Shown here: in pieces, positions 51,578-60,126 of the stretch
How the letters are laid out: each line of letters starts with the position of its first letter
Numbering within the stretch: the stretch's first letter is position 1
NCBI GenBank assembly: GCA_030834905.1
Contig: JAUQWZ010000024.1
Location: 124,001-188,000, forward strand
Reading direction: 5' to 3'
Origin: Aggregatilineales bacterium
Lineage (GTDB): Bacteria; Chloroflexota; Anaerolineae; Aggregatilineales; Phototrophicaceae
Length of the DNA: 64,000 bases
Position numbers and translations under genes: made by a program
The notes under the pieces: model-generated
Told to the model about the DNA's origin: nothing
The model's database searches: none
Seen by the model: the letters and a program-made list of their open reading frames with translations, nothing else

Positions 51578-52120
51578 TCAAGTTTGATCGGACGAAGGCA
51601 GCAGCCCTTCAGGCAGTTTGACGACGACGACTCCACCGGCGATATCGGTCTTGAGAATGGTGTGATCAGTCGCGGGGATGAGGACTTCACGGTAGCGAGG
51701 GCTGTCCACCACATACACGTCATTGGCACCGGTTTCGATGACTTCGGTAATTTTGCCGAGCGTTTCGCCGTCGTCGGTGCGTACTTCCAGCCCGATCAGC
51801 TCGAACAGGTAAAACTCGCCTTCTTCGAGGGGGACGGCGTCTTCCACGTCCACCATGATCAGCAGGTTGCGCAGGCGGTCGGCTTTGGCGCGGCTGTTAA
51901 TGCCATGAATCTTCAGCAAGCCGTAATCGAGGTGCGGGCGCATCCCTTCCACCGGGTACGCCTTCACGTTGGGTGAGTCAACACTTTCGCCCATATAGAC
52001 GACTTTAAGCTGACCAATACGTTCGGGGTAGTCGGTGAGCAGCCGAATGCGAAGCTCGCCCTGCACCCCATGCGGGCGCAGGACTTCGCCGATCACCAGA
52101 TACTGTGGACGATTGTCCAT
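51578..52120 (-). CDS. rimM: Ribosome maturation factor RimM
   Basis: Assists assembly of the 30S head by binding S19. The 180 aa chain has the N-terminal RimM barrel (LVIGEVLRPHGVQGELRIRLLTDYPER) and the PRC-barrel C-domain (FELIGLEVRTDDGETLGKITEVIETGANDVYVV, EVLIPATDHTILKTDIAGGVVVVKLPEGL). ATG 52120 is preferred over GTG 52123. The TAGGTG overlapping the khpA stop is close to the start and suggests coupling. trmD, its usual downstream neighbour, is missing; dprA follows. Confidence 0.94.
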   Translation of the reverse strand: MDNRPQYLVIGEVLRPHGVQGELRIRLLTDYPERIGQLKVVYMGESVDSPNVKAYPVEGMRPHLDYGLLKIHGINSRAKADRLRNLLIMVDVEDAVPLEEGEFYLFELIGLEVRTDDGETLGKITEVIETGANDVYVVDSPRYREVLIPATDHTILKTDIAGGVVVVKLPEGLLPSSDQT

Positions 52121-52123
52121 CAC

Positions 52124-52354
52124 CTAGACGATCTTCAGAATGACCCGCTTGGATTTCTGATCGCTTTCGGCGGTGCGCAGGAGGGTGCGCAGCGCATTGG
52201 CGACGCGCCCTCCCTTGCCGATAATGCGACCGGTATCCTGTGGGGCAACGTGGAGTTCGAGGATGACCGAATTGCCGGTTTCGCGTTTCTTCACGCGTAC
52301 CTGGGTAGGATCATCCACCAGACTTTTGGCAACATACTCGACCAATGTTTCCAT
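52124..52354 (-). CDS. khpA: KH-domain RNA-binding protein KhpA
   Basis: A 76 aa protein with a single KH domain: an N-terminal LVEYVAKSLVDDPTQVRV helix-strand, the GRIIGKGGRVANALRTLL loop with the RNA-contacting GKGG, and a C-terminal RVILKIV strand. KhpA works with KhpB in RNA binding and cell-length control in Firmicutes. It lies in the conserved rpsP-khpA-rimM order. Confidence 0.95.
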   Translation of the reverse strand: METLVEYVAKSLVDDPTQVRVKKRETGNSVILELHVAPQDTGRIIGKGGRVANALRTLLRTAESDQKSKRVILKIV

Positions 52355-52389
52355 CGGTTAACCCCTCAACGTGTGGCTGATAACTGGCT

Positions 52390-52779
52390 TTACTGAGCCG
52401 CCTTTTTCATCGTACCCTGACCGGCTTCCGGCGAGTCGTAGCGCGTGCGCGGGCTGACCGGCTCGGCTGCGGCTTTCTCGGCGTCGGCTTCGGCGATCAG
52501 CGCTTCCAGGGCTTCACCCTTACGCAGACGCTCAAAACGCGCCGTCGTGCCAGTGCGGCGGAAGATGCTGACCACGGCTTCGCTGGGCTGGGCACCAACG
52601 TTCAGCCAGTGCAGCGCGCGGGCTTCGTCCACGACATCGGTCGAAGGCTCGGTGCGCGGGTTGTGGAAGCCGATGATTTCGATGAAGCTGCCATCGCGCG
52701 GGCTGCGCTGATCGGCGACCACAATACGATAGCTTGGCTGATCTTTGAAGCCAATGCGGCGAAGACGAATACGAACCAT
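52390..52779 (-). CDS. rpsP: 30S ribosomal protein S16
   Basis: Small-subunit protein bS16. The 129 aa chain begins MVRIRLRRIGFKDQPSYRIVVAD, the family signature, with IEIIGFHNPRTEP and ALHWLNVGAQPSEAV. The last 45 residues (after about 85) form an Ala/Glu-rich extension not needed for the core fold. It follows ffh after a 100-base spacer that contains a hairpin. Confidence 0.97.
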   Translation of the reverse strand: MVRIRLRRIGFKDQPSYRIVVADQRSPRDGSFIEIIGFHNPRTEPSTDVVDEARALHWLNVGAQPSEAVVSIFRRTGTTARFERLRKGEALEALIAEADAEKAAAEPVSPRTRYDSPEAGQGTMKKAAQ

Positions 52780-52802
52780 GTTGTTCTCCTGATAGATTAA
52801 GC

Positions 52803-52831
52803 GCTCCCTTGCGCCTTCCGGGGCAGGGAGC
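52803..52831 (-). other. Hairpin in the ffh-rpsP spacer
   Basis: GCTCCCT and AGGGAGC form a 7-bp inverted repeat with a 15-base loop and no T-tract. It could stabilise or process the polycistronic mRNA; there is no proof of function. Confidence 0.3.
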
Positions 52832-52879
52832 CACTGGCACGAATACGTGACTCAGTAGCGGTAGGGCAGGCGGACTGCT

Positions 52880-54217
52880 CTAGCGCATCATGCCGCGGGG
52901 CATTCCCGGAATATTGGGTAGCCGCCCCTTGCGCATCTGACTCATAAGCTTCTGCATATCATTAAACTGCTTGAGCACGTCATTGACGTCTCGCACTTCG
53001 ACGCCGCTGCCGTCCGCGATACGCTTACGTCGGCTGGCGTTAAGTACCTTAGGGTTGCTGCGTTCGGCGGTCGTCATAGCGTTGATGATCGCCTCGACGC
53101 GCTTCATGCGTTTTTCCGCTTCCTGTTCGTCGATCTGGTCGCGGAACTTGTTCATGCCGGGAACCATGCCCAGAATCTGGCTGATCGACCCCATGCGTTT
53201 GACCTTCTGAAGCTGATCAAGAAAGTCTTGCAGGGTGAACTGGTTCTGCATTAGCTTCTTTTGCAGGCGCAGGGCTTCGGCTTCGTCAAATTCTGACTCA
53301 GCCTTCTCGATGAGCGTCAGCATATCGCCCATGCCGAGGATGCGCTGCGCCAGGCGATCCGGGTGGAATGGCTCGAAGCCGTCCAGCTTTTCGCCCGTAC
53401 CCAGAAATTTGATGGGCACGCCAGCAACCGAGCGCATCGACAGCGCCGCGCCACCGCGCGCGTCACCGTCCACTTTGGTGAGAATCAGTCCGGTGATGCC
53501 GAGGCGCTTGTTGAAGCCATCGGCGATGTTGACGGCTTCCTGACCCGTCATCGAGTCGGCGACCAGCAGGATTTCGACCGGGTTAGAACGGCGCTTGATT
53601 TCCTCAAGCTCATTCATCAGCGTGTCGTCAATCTGGAGCCGTCCCGCCGTGTCCACGATGACCACCGCCGCGTTCGACTCTCGGGCGACCTTCAACCCTC
53701 GAGTGACGATATCTGGCGGCTTGGCAGCAGTGCCTTCCTCGTAGTAGGGCACGTTAATCTGCTTTGCCAGCGTCACCAACTGATCGACCGCTGCCGGACG
53801 GTAGGTGTCGGCGGCGATCATGAACGGCTGGCGACCATCGCGGCGAAGCTGGAGTGCCAGTTTTGCCGCAGTCGTGGTCTTGCCCGAACCCTGCAAGCCG
53901 ACCAGCATCAGAACGTGCGGCTTGGTGCTGCCGGAGAAATTCAGACGTCCCGGTTCGCCCAGCGTTTCCAGCAGTTCTTCATAGACGATCTTGACGACCT
54001 GCTGACCGGGCTTCAGGCTCCGGGCGACTTCCGCGCCGATGGCACGTTCCTTCACCCGCCGGACAAAATCCTTGACGACCGGCAGAGCGACGTCAGCTTC
54101 CAGCAGCGCCATCCGCACTTCGCGCATGGCGCTCTCCACATCGGCTTCGGTGAGCTTGCCAACACGACCTAAATTGTCAAATACGCCTTGCAGTCGGTCT
54201 GAAAGTTGTTCAAACAT
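52880..54217 (-). CDS. ffh: Signal recognition particle protein Ffh
   Basis: GTPase subunit of SRP that brings nascent membrane proteins to FtsY. The 445 aa chain has the N domain (MFEQLSDRLQGVFDNLGRVGKLTEADV), the G domain with GLQGSGKTTTAAKLA (G1), DTYRPAAVDQL (G2), VDTAGRLQIDD (G3), TKVDGDARGG (G4) and GTGEKLDGFEPF (G5), and a Met-rich M domain ending in a PGMPRGMMR tail. ATG 54217 has GGAGAAGG 7-8 bases upstream. It is the first gene of the operon. Confidence 0.97.
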   Translation of the reverse strand: MFEQLSDRLQGVFDNLGRVGKLTEADVESAMREVRMALLEADVALPVVKDFVRRVKERAIGAEVARSLKPGQQVVKIVYEELLETLGEPGRLNFSGSTKPHVLMLVGLQGSGKTTTAAKLALQLRRDGRQPFMIAADTYRPAAVDQLVTLAKQINVPYYEEGTAAKPPDIVTRGLKVARESNAAVVIVDTAGRLQIDDTLMNELEEIKRRSNPVEILLVADSMTGQEAVNIADGFNKRLGITGLILTKVDGDARGGAALSMRSVAGVPIKFLGTGEKLDGFEPFHPDRLAQRILGMGDMLTLIEKAESEFDEAEALRLQKKLMQNQFTLQDFLDQLQKVKRMGSISQILGMVPGMNKFRDQIDEQEAEKRMKRVEAIINAMTTAERSNPKVLNASRRKRIADGSGVEVRDVNDVLKQFNDMQKLMSQMRKGRLPNIPGMPRGMMR

Positions 54218-54239
54218 AGGTGTGCCTTCTCCAGCGAGA

Positions 54240-54268
54240 ATTGTAGTTGAGCGCCAGGTGAACGTCAA
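54240..54268 (-). promoter_or_regulatory. Promoter of the ffh-rpsP-khpA-rimM-dprA-manC-topA operon
   Basis: On the - strand, TTGACG (54268-54263), exactly 17 bases, then TACAAT (54245-54240). The predicted leader is only about 15 bases. Confidence 0.65.
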
Positions 54269-54403
54269 GGTAAGGGTTGGGCGTCATCGTCAGCCAATAG
54301 TAGAAGATTGAGTGCAAAATTCACGTTGGAAAACCGCGCAGCGCCGCAAAACAGACCGACGTGACTCGCCTGCGGGAACCGGCGAGACGGCGGAGCACCC
54401 TCA

Positions 54404-54433
54404 TTGACCCTGCCGCGCAAGCTGTGCTAGAGT
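54404..54433 (+). promoter_or_regulatory. Promoter of the K+ channel gene
   Basis: TTGACC at 54404-54409, an 18-base spacer ending in TGC (extended -10 context), and TAGAGT at 54428-54433. It lies 42 bases before the start codon. Confidence 0.5.
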
Positions 54434-54475
54434 CGGCTGTAAGTTCAGCACACAAAGGCACAGACGCCTGACGCC

Positions 54476-56161
54476 ATGAAGTTCCTCGTTTCTCAACTGC
54501 TGCACTTCACCAAATTCGGTCCCAACCGCATCAACATGCTGGCGATCCTGCGCTTTCTCGCCATCCTGGTAGGACTCATCGTGCTTTACAGCGTTCTGTT
54601 CCATTATATCATGGCGTATGAGGGACGTTCGGAAAGCTGGATTACCGGCTTATACTGGACGCTCACGGTGATGTCTACGCTTGGATTTGGCGATATCACC
54701 TTTCATTCCGACCTGGGCAGGATATTTTCCACCATCGTCCTGATGAGTGGCATCATCTTCCTGCTGGTGCTGCTGCCGTTCACGTTTATCGAGTTTTTCT
54801 ACGAACCCTGGATGAAGGCACAGCACGCCGCCCGCGCGCCGACCCGCCTGCCGGAAAAAACAGCCGGACACGTCATCCTGATCCATTTTGATGCGGTGAC
54901 CAAGACCCTGATCGAGAAACTGAGACAGTACCAGTATCCCTATGTGGTGATCGTGCCCGATCTGGCTGAGGCGCTGCGCCTGCACGAATTGGGCTATCAG
55001 GTCATGCGGGGCGAGCTGGATAATCCGCGCACGTATAAGCTTGCCCGCGCCGAACAGGCGCTGCTGATCGCCGCCACCGCCAGCGATCAAATCAATACCA
55101 ACGTGGTGGCGACGGTGCGTGAATTGACTGACACGGTGAAGATCGTCGCGACTGCCAACGCCCATGCCTCGGTTGACATCCTTGAGCTTGCTGGCAGCAG
55201 TACCGTGCTTCAGTTTGGCGAAATGATGGGGCAGGCACTGGCGCGGCGGGTGGCAGTTGGCGAGACGCTGGCGCACCCTATCGGTCAGTTTGACGACCTG
55301 CTCATTGCTGAAGCCACAGTGCGCGATACCACGCTGGTCGGTAAAACGCTGCGCGAAAGCGCCTTGCGCGAGCAGGTGGGCGTCAACATCCTCGGGACAT
55401 GGCGGCGAGGCAAATTCCAGCTTGCCGGACCCGATACCTGCCTGACCCCCAACACGCTGATGGTGATGGCAGGATCTGGCGAGCAGATCGCCTACTATAA
55501 CGAATTGTATCGTCAGCCTTCGCCGCCGGACGCGCCAATCCTGATTATCGGAGGCGGGCGGGTGGGCAAGGCAACCGGGCGGGCGCTCGCCGCGCGCGGG
55601 CTGGATTACCGGATCGTCGAAAAATCGCCGGAGCGCATCCGCGATGAAAGGCACTATGTTTTAGGGGATGCGGCAGAACTGGACATCCTCGAAAGAGCAG
55701 GCATCCGAACAGCGCCGTCGATCATCGTCACGACGCACGACGACGACATGAACATCTACCTGACCATCTACTGCCGCCGCCTGCGCCCGGAGGCGCAGAT
55801 CATCAGCCGCGCCGGGCTGGAACGCAATATCGCCACCCTTCACCGTTCGGGGGCAGATTTTGTGATGTCGTATGCCTCGACCGGCGCGAACGCGATCATT
55901 AATCTGATCGGGCGCGACAGTATCCTGATGATCGCCGAAGGTTTGGAAGTGTTTGAGGTCGAAATTCCCGAATCGCTTGAAGGCAAAACGATTGCCGACG
56001 CCGGTATCCGCGCCAGGACCGGATGCAGCGTGATTGCTTTCCGCCGTGAAGATCGGATGCACGTGGCGGTTGATCCGTATCTGCCGCTACCCGACGACGT
56101 TCGTATCGTCCTGGTCGGCACATCCGAAGCGCAAGAACGTTTCCTCAGGTTGTATAAGTGA
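54476..56161 (+). CDS. Potassium channel with two RCK (TrkA-N/TrkA-C) units
   Basis: Two-helix K+ channel of 561 aa. TM1 is at about 22-46, the pore loop has the selectivity filter TLGFGD (GFG rather than GYG) at about 73-78, and TM2 is at about 86-108. Two cytoplasmic RCK units follow. The first (about 130-345) starts HVILIHFDAVTKTLIEKL and lacks the GxGxxG nucleotide loop. The second (about 355-560) has an intact ILIIGGGRVGKATGRAL. TrkA-C domains follow each. The arrangement is that of tandem-RCK channels such as GsuK, gated by nucleotides or ions. Confidence 0.9.
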   Translation: MKFLVSQLLHFTKFGPNRINMLAILRFLAILVGLIVLYSVLFHYIMAYEGRSESWITGLYWTLTVMSTLGFGDITFHSDLGRIFSTIVLMSGIIFLLVLLPFTFIEFFYEPWMKAQHAARAPTRLPEKTAGHVILIHFDAVTKTLIEKLRQYQYPYVVIVPDLAEALRLHELGYQVMRGELDNPRTYKLARAEQALLIAATASDQINTNVVATVRELTDTVKIVATANAHASVDILELAGSSTVLQFGEMMGQALARRVAVGETLAHPIGQFDDLLIAEATVRDTTLVGKTLRESALREQVGVNILGTWRRGKFQLAGPDTCLTPNTLMVMAGSGEQIAYYNELYRQPSPPDAPILIIGGGRVGKATGRALAARGLDYRIVEKSPERIRDERHYVLGDAAELDILERAGIRTAPSIIVTTHDDDMNIYLTIYCRRLRPEAQIISRAGLERNIATLHRSGADFVMSYASTGANAIINLIGRDSILMIAEGLEVFEVEIPESLEGKTIADAGIRARTGCSVIAFRREDRMHVAVDPYLPLPDDVRIVLVGTSEAQERFLRLYK

Positions 56162-56195
56162 CGCTGTGAGGAATGCAGCAGCGAGGCGCGGTGGG

Positions 56196-56720
56196 TTACG
56201 TGTGTTCGGTTTCCAGCATCAGGCTGCGGTAATTGCGGTCATAGTAGATCAGCGGGGCGTCGCTGCCGCCGTGTCCTGCCGCCAGCACTTCACCGCACAT
56301 GATCCAGTGGGTGCTGCCATCGTGGACTTTGTGGATACGGCAGTCCAGCCATGCCAGCGCGTCGGTGAGGATGGGCGATCCGGTGGTGGCGGTGGTGGTC
56401 GAGACGCCATCAAACCGGTCTTCGTTTTCCTGAAGCGATATGCGACCGGCGAAGCGGTCGGATAGGTAGGCGTGTTCTTCCCCAAGAATAGAGATGGCGA
56501 AATGCTTGATTTCGGTGACAAGCTGCGCGGTAGTAGTGTCTTTGAAGAGGCACACCAGCACCAGCGGCGGTTCGAGTGACAGCGAGTTGAAGGCGCTGAC
56601 GGTCATACCCGCGCGGCGCTGCGAATCGCCAGCGGTGACGACGGCGACGCCGCTTGCCCAGAAGCGCAGGGTGTCACGCATCGTTTGAGGATCTACCATT
56701 TCCACTAAACCCCGTTCCAT
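56196..56720 (-). CDS. Flavin reductase-like FMN-binding protein
   Basis: A 174 aa protein of the flavin reductase (HpaC/FRD) family. LRFWASGVAVVTAGDSQRRAGMTVSAFNSLSLEPPLVLVCLFKD holds the FMN-binding split-barrel core. FAISILGEEHAYLSDRFAGR, DALAWLDCRIHKVHDGSTHWIMCGEVLAAGHG and PLIYYDRNYRSL follow. Members supply reduced flavin to monooxygenases; no partner oxygenase is nearby. The start is ATG 56720, with ATG 56699 possible. Confidence 0.9.
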   Translation of the reverse strand: MERGLVEMVDPQTMRDTLRFWASGVAVVTAGDSQRRAGMTVSAFNSLSLEPPLVLVCLFKDTTTAQLVTEIKHFAISILGEEHAYLSDRFAGRISLQENEDRFDGVSTTTATTGSPILTDALAWLDCRIHKVHDGSTHWIMCGEVLAAGHGGSDAPLIYYDRNYRSLMLETEHT

Positions 56721-56794
56721 GTCAGGTCATTACCATAGTATAGCGGAAGAATGCGCTGGTAAACCTGTCCCTCAGTACAGTTATTAAGGTCATC

Positions 56795-57721
56795 TTACGG
56801 TCTGGCGAACAGGAAATCTGCCATGCGCGGCGTGAGGTCAGCCAGCGTAGCTAACCCGTCAACGAATTTTTCCTTGCCGGAACCGATGACTACCGTCGCG
56901 ACGTCATTCTCGGTGTGTTTACCGTGGCTCAGGTCTTCCAGGTTGCCATGATCGCTGGTAATGACGATCAGCCCTTCGTCGTCCTGCCAGGCTTGCAGCG
57001 CGCCCTGCATGACGCTGTCGAAGGTTTCGAGCAGGCGCGCGCCGTCGTCAACCGTCCCCCGATGACCGACTGTGTCCGACATCCAGTGAGAGAAAAAGGC
57101 GAAGTTATAGCGGCGCGAGATTTCGACCATGCGCCGCCCGGCTTCCAAAGGCGAATAGATGGGCGTATCGGTGTACCCCAGGTGCTGCCGCCAGCCTTCA
57201 CCCGTCCAATCGACGGCGAGGGCTTCGCCGCTGTAGATCATGTCTTCGCCAAACAGCGGCAGCCCGGCTTCGTGCAGCGCCTGCTGGTAGCTGGAGCGCA
57301 GCCGCTTGCCGCTGTTGATGCTCTGATGAAACATCGGCGGGTAGGCTTCGATGAGCGCGCCGGTCAAGCCGTTGGCGACCACCTGCTTGAAGAAATTGTC
57401 CTGGGCTATCAACTCGCGGATTGCCGGGTTGGGGCGCGGTCCGTAATGCTCGCCGATCAACTGCGGGATATTGCGTCCGGTCAGGATCGCCGCCTGCCCG
57501 CTGGCGCTCTGCGGTCTGCCGGGCACGCCCATGCGCGGATCGGTTGGCATGAAGATGGCGCGCTGGCTGACCTGCTGACCGGTATCGCGCAGCCAGCGGT
57601 GTCCATTGGCGAGGGCGTTGAGGGTCGGCGTATTGGCGGCGGCAAACGGATTCCGGCTGGGATCGTCGTCTCCAAGACCGACACCGTCCAGGAAGATGAG
57701 CAGAATGTGCTTGTCAATCAC
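56795..57721 (-). CDS. Alkaline phosphatase-superfamily metalloenzyme
   Basis: A 308 aa protein of the phosphopentomutase/phosphoglycerate mutase (iPGM-like) metalloenzyme group. ILLIFLDGVGLGDDDPSRNPF opens the metal site, SASGQAAILTGRN carries the likely Ser nucleophile, and SHWMSDTVGHRG and VITSDHGNLEDLSHGKHTENDVATVV supply Asp/His metal ligands. It lacks the large iPGM insertion, so a phosphotransferase or phosphatase of unknown substrate is most likely. The start is GTG 57721. Confidence 0.82.
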   Translation of the reverse strand: MIDKHILLIFLDGVGLGDDDPSRNPFAAANTPTLNALANGHRWLRDTGQQVSQRAIFMPTDPRMGVPGRPQSASGQAAILTGRNIPQLIGEHYGPRPNPAIRELIAQDNFFKQVVANGLTGALIEAYPPMFHQSINSGKRLRSSYQQALHEAGLPLFGEDMIYSGEALAVDWTGEGWRQHLGYTDTPIYSPLEAGRRMVEISRRYNFAFFSHWMSDTVGHRGTVDDGARLLETFDSVMQGALQAWQDDEGLIVITSDHGNLEDLSHGKHTENDVATVVIGSGKEKFVDGLATLADLTPRMADFLFARP

Positions 57722-57762
57722 GGCGGTTGATATCTCTGTTTCTGGTGGGCGAATGGATGTCT

Positions 57763-57771
57763 ATTATAGCA
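57763..57771 (-). promoter_or_regulatory. Extended -10 promoter of the metalloenzyme gene
   Basis: On the - strand, TGCTATAAT: a perfect -10 preceded by TGn, about 40 bases upstream of GTG 57721. No clear -35. Confidence 0.5.
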
Positions 57772-57775
57772 GGGC

Positions 57776-58417
57776 TTATAACTGGAGGAACGGGTTGCTG
57801 CGCCGTTCGACGCCAATCGTGGTCGGCTCGCCGTGTCCGGGCATAACGGACACGTCATCGCCCAGCGGCAGCAGTTGGTCGTGGATGCTGCTCATCAGGG
57901 TGTTAAAGTCGCCGCCGGGCAGGTCGGTGCGTCCGATGCTGCCCGCGAACAGACAGTCGCCGCTGAATACCACGCGCTCTGAGGGCAGATAGAAGCTGAT
58001 ATGCCCCGCCGCGTGTCCCGGCGTGAACAGCGTCTCCAGCCGGATCGCGCCGACTTCGATAGTTTCCGGCTCGCTCATCAGCAGGCGGTCGGGTTTGGCG
58101 GCGGCGGGAAAGTGGGTGCCGAAGAACATCATGCCCTGTTCGGGTAGCGTAAGCAGCCAGCTTTCTTCCAGTTGGTGGATGGCGAACGGCGCGCCGGTCA
58201 GGTCTTTCAGCGGCTGGCTGGCGAGAACATGATCGAAATGGGCATGAGTCGCCAGAATTAACCGGATCGTCCAGCCTTCGTCGGCTGCCGCCTGGTACAG
58301 CAGCGGCGCGTCGTCCACCGGATCGATCAGGACGGCGTCACCTGTCTCGGTATCGCCGATCAGATAAGCGTTGGTCGCTATCTGTCCAAGCGTCAGCATC
58401 CTGATGTGAATGGTCAT
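57776..58417 (-). CDS. Metallo-beta-lactamase-fold hydrolase (glyoxalase II-like)
   Basis: A 213 aa protein with the MBL metal motif THAHFDHVLAS (H-x-H-x-D-H), FTPGHAAGHISFYL, the bridging Asp in FSGDCLFAGSIGRTDLPGGD, and the last His in MPGHGEPTTIG. The pattern matches the short glyoxalase II/YcbL-type subgroup, which hydrolyses thioesters. ATG 58417 overlaps the murJ stop by 4 bases (ATGA); the much longer upstream frame has no support. Confidence 0.9.
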   Translation of the reverse strand: MTIHIRMLTLGQIATNAYLIGDTETGDAVLIDPVDDAPLLYQAAADEGWTIRLILATHAHFDHVLASQPLKDLTGAPFAIHQLEESWLLTLPEQGMMFFGTHFPAAAKPDRLLMSEPETIEVGAIRLETLFTPGHAAGHISFYLPSERVVFSGDCLFAGSIGRTDLPGGDFNTLMSSIHDQLLPLGDDVSVMPGHGEPTTIGVERRSNPFLQL

Positions 58418-60126
58418 GTGGCAGCCTCGGCGCGGCTGCGCAGGGGCAGCGCCCGAAGGTGGCGCAGGACGACGGCGAGCAGCGTCTTGACCTCGTCCAT
58501 CTTCAGCAGATAGGCAGCGCCGATGAACACCAGCCCGCCAATGCCAGCTTCGACGGCTGTCTGGATGATGGCGAACAGCGTACCGCGCCCGGAAAGTCCG
58601 AGTAGATTCCACGCCGCATTGACGGCGACCACCGCCACCGCCATGATGAGACTCGCCGCCGCTGTTTTGAAAATCGTGCGCGCCATCTCGCTTTCGGATA
58701 GGCTGTGCCAGCGCCGCCGCAGAATCCACAGCAGCACCGCCACTTCAAAGGCAATGCCGAGGGTGTTCGCCAGCGCTAGCATTCCAACGCCTTCGGGCGT
58801 AGCGAAAAAGCGGGTGACGCCGAACGACAGCAGGGCGCCGCTGCTGACCGGCGGAACCAGAAACTGGATTGACGACGACCGCTGCAACGCGCCGCTGAAC
58901 ACGGCAGCAAAGCCGATGGTGATGATCGCGCCGCCTATCGCCGCGAACAGCGGAGTCAGGGTGTCCTTATCGGCGTAAAAGCTGCGGGCGACGACTTCGA
59001 GCATCGAATGGACGATGATGCCGATGGCGAAGAACTGAAGCGCGCTGTAGACCAGATTCGTCGCGGTGGCATCGAAGGCGCTGCCTTCGAGGATGCTGAT
59101 GAGCGTGCGCCCCGCCACGATCAGAAACACGGCTGAAGGGATGGTCGCGATGTATATAAAGCGCAGCGCGCCGGACATCGCATCCCGCTTGCCGGTTTCG
59201 TCGCCGATTGAACTGAGCGCCGCCAGCGTCGGGAAGATGACCACGCCCATTGCCGTACCGATTAACGTTTCGGGGATCTGCATCAGCCGCCAGCCCCAGT
59301 CGTAGGCGCTGGTTGCGCCTTCGCCCAGCCGCGAGAGCAGGTTCTGGATGATGAGCGTGCTCAGGCTGACTAACCCCAGATCGGCGATGCGCGGGATCAT
59401 CAGGCGGACGATGCGGCGCAGGTTGGGGTCATTCCAGCCAAATTCGGGAAACCAGCGCGCCTTCACCCGCAGCAAGCCGGGAATCTGGATGCCGAGGTGC
59501 ATTGCCGCGCCGATGACCGCGCCGACGGCGACGCCGTAAATGCCCATCATCGGCAGCAGGAAAATGACGCCGCCGAGAATGCCAACGTCGAACATGATGG
59601 GCGCGAGGGCGGGCAGCAAGAAGCGGTTGTGGCTTTGCAGGATACCCATCACCAGACCACTGATCGAAAAGATCAGCGTGCTGACGAGCAGAATCCGCAT
59701 CATGTCGGAGGTCTGCGCCTGCGCCTGTGCCGTAAAACCCGGCGCGATTGAAGTGGACACCAGCCAGGGCGACAGCACAAAGACGATAGCGCTGACCACT
59801 AAGGTCAGCCCAAAGACAGTGTTGACGACGTGGCTGGCGGTCTTCCATGCCGTCCGGGTTTCGTTTTTCGCCAGCAAGCCGGTGAACACCGGAATGAAGG
59901 CGAAGGCAATCGCGCCACCCGCGATCAGGTTGAAGATAACTTCTGGCAGCCGGTTGGCGGCGACGAAGGCGTCATAATCGGCGCTGACGCCAAAGGCGCG
60001 GGCGATTATGAACGTCTGGACGAGGCTAATTCCCTTCGCCAGCCCAAACGAAACCATGACCAGCAGCGTCGAACGAGCGAGGTTGGCGCGTCTGGATTCA
60101 GCTATCTCCACGCTTGCGTCAGGCAT
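58414..60126 (-). CDS. murJ: Lipid II flippase MurJ
   Basis: MOP-superfamily flippase that exports lipid II (or a related polyprenyl-linked glycan) across the membrane. The 570 aa chain has about 14 helices. The N-terminal LARSTLLVMVSFGLAKGISLVQTFIIARAFGVSADYDAF, NLIAGGAIAFAFIPVF, GLVMGILQSHNRFLLPALAPIMFDVGI and LMIPRIADLGLVSLSTLIIQNLLS are typical of MviN/MurJ. It overlaps the upstream C39-like gene by 8 bases and the MBL gene by 4, so the three are co-translated. Confidence 0.92.
   Translation of the reverse strand: MPDASVEIAESRRANLARSTLLVMVSFGLAKGISLVQTFIIARAFGVSADYDAFVAANRLPEVIFNLIAGGAIAFAFIPVFTGLLAKNETRTAWKTASHVVNTVFGLTLVVSAIVFVLSPWLVSTSIAPGFTAQAQAQTSDMMRILLVSTLIFSISGLVMGILQSHNRFLLPALAPIMFDVGILGGVIFLLPMMGIYGVAVGAVIGAAMHLGIQIPGLLRVKARWFPEFGWNDPNLRRIVRLMIPRIADLGLVSLSTLIIQNLLSRLGEGATSAYDWGWRLMQIPETLIGTAMGVVIFPTLAALSSIGDETGKRDAMSGALRFIYIATIPSAVFLIVAGRTLISILEGSAFDATATNLVYSALQFFAIGIIVHSMLEVVARSFYADKDTLTPLFAAIGGAIITIGFAAVFSGALQRSSSIQFLVPPVSSGALLSFGVTRFFATPEGVGMLALANTLGIAFEVAVLLWILRRRWHSLSESEMARTIFKTAAASLIMAVAVVAVNAAWNLLGLSGRGTLFAIIQTAVEAGIGGLVFIGAAYLLKMDEVKTLLAVVLRHLRALPLRSRAEAAT

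Noticed and set aside
58418-58729. Long N-terminal extension of the MBL hydrolase
   Set aside because: It overlaps the conserved MurJ C-terminal region on the same strand and is Arg/His-rich noise; ATG 58417 gives a normal-length enzyme.
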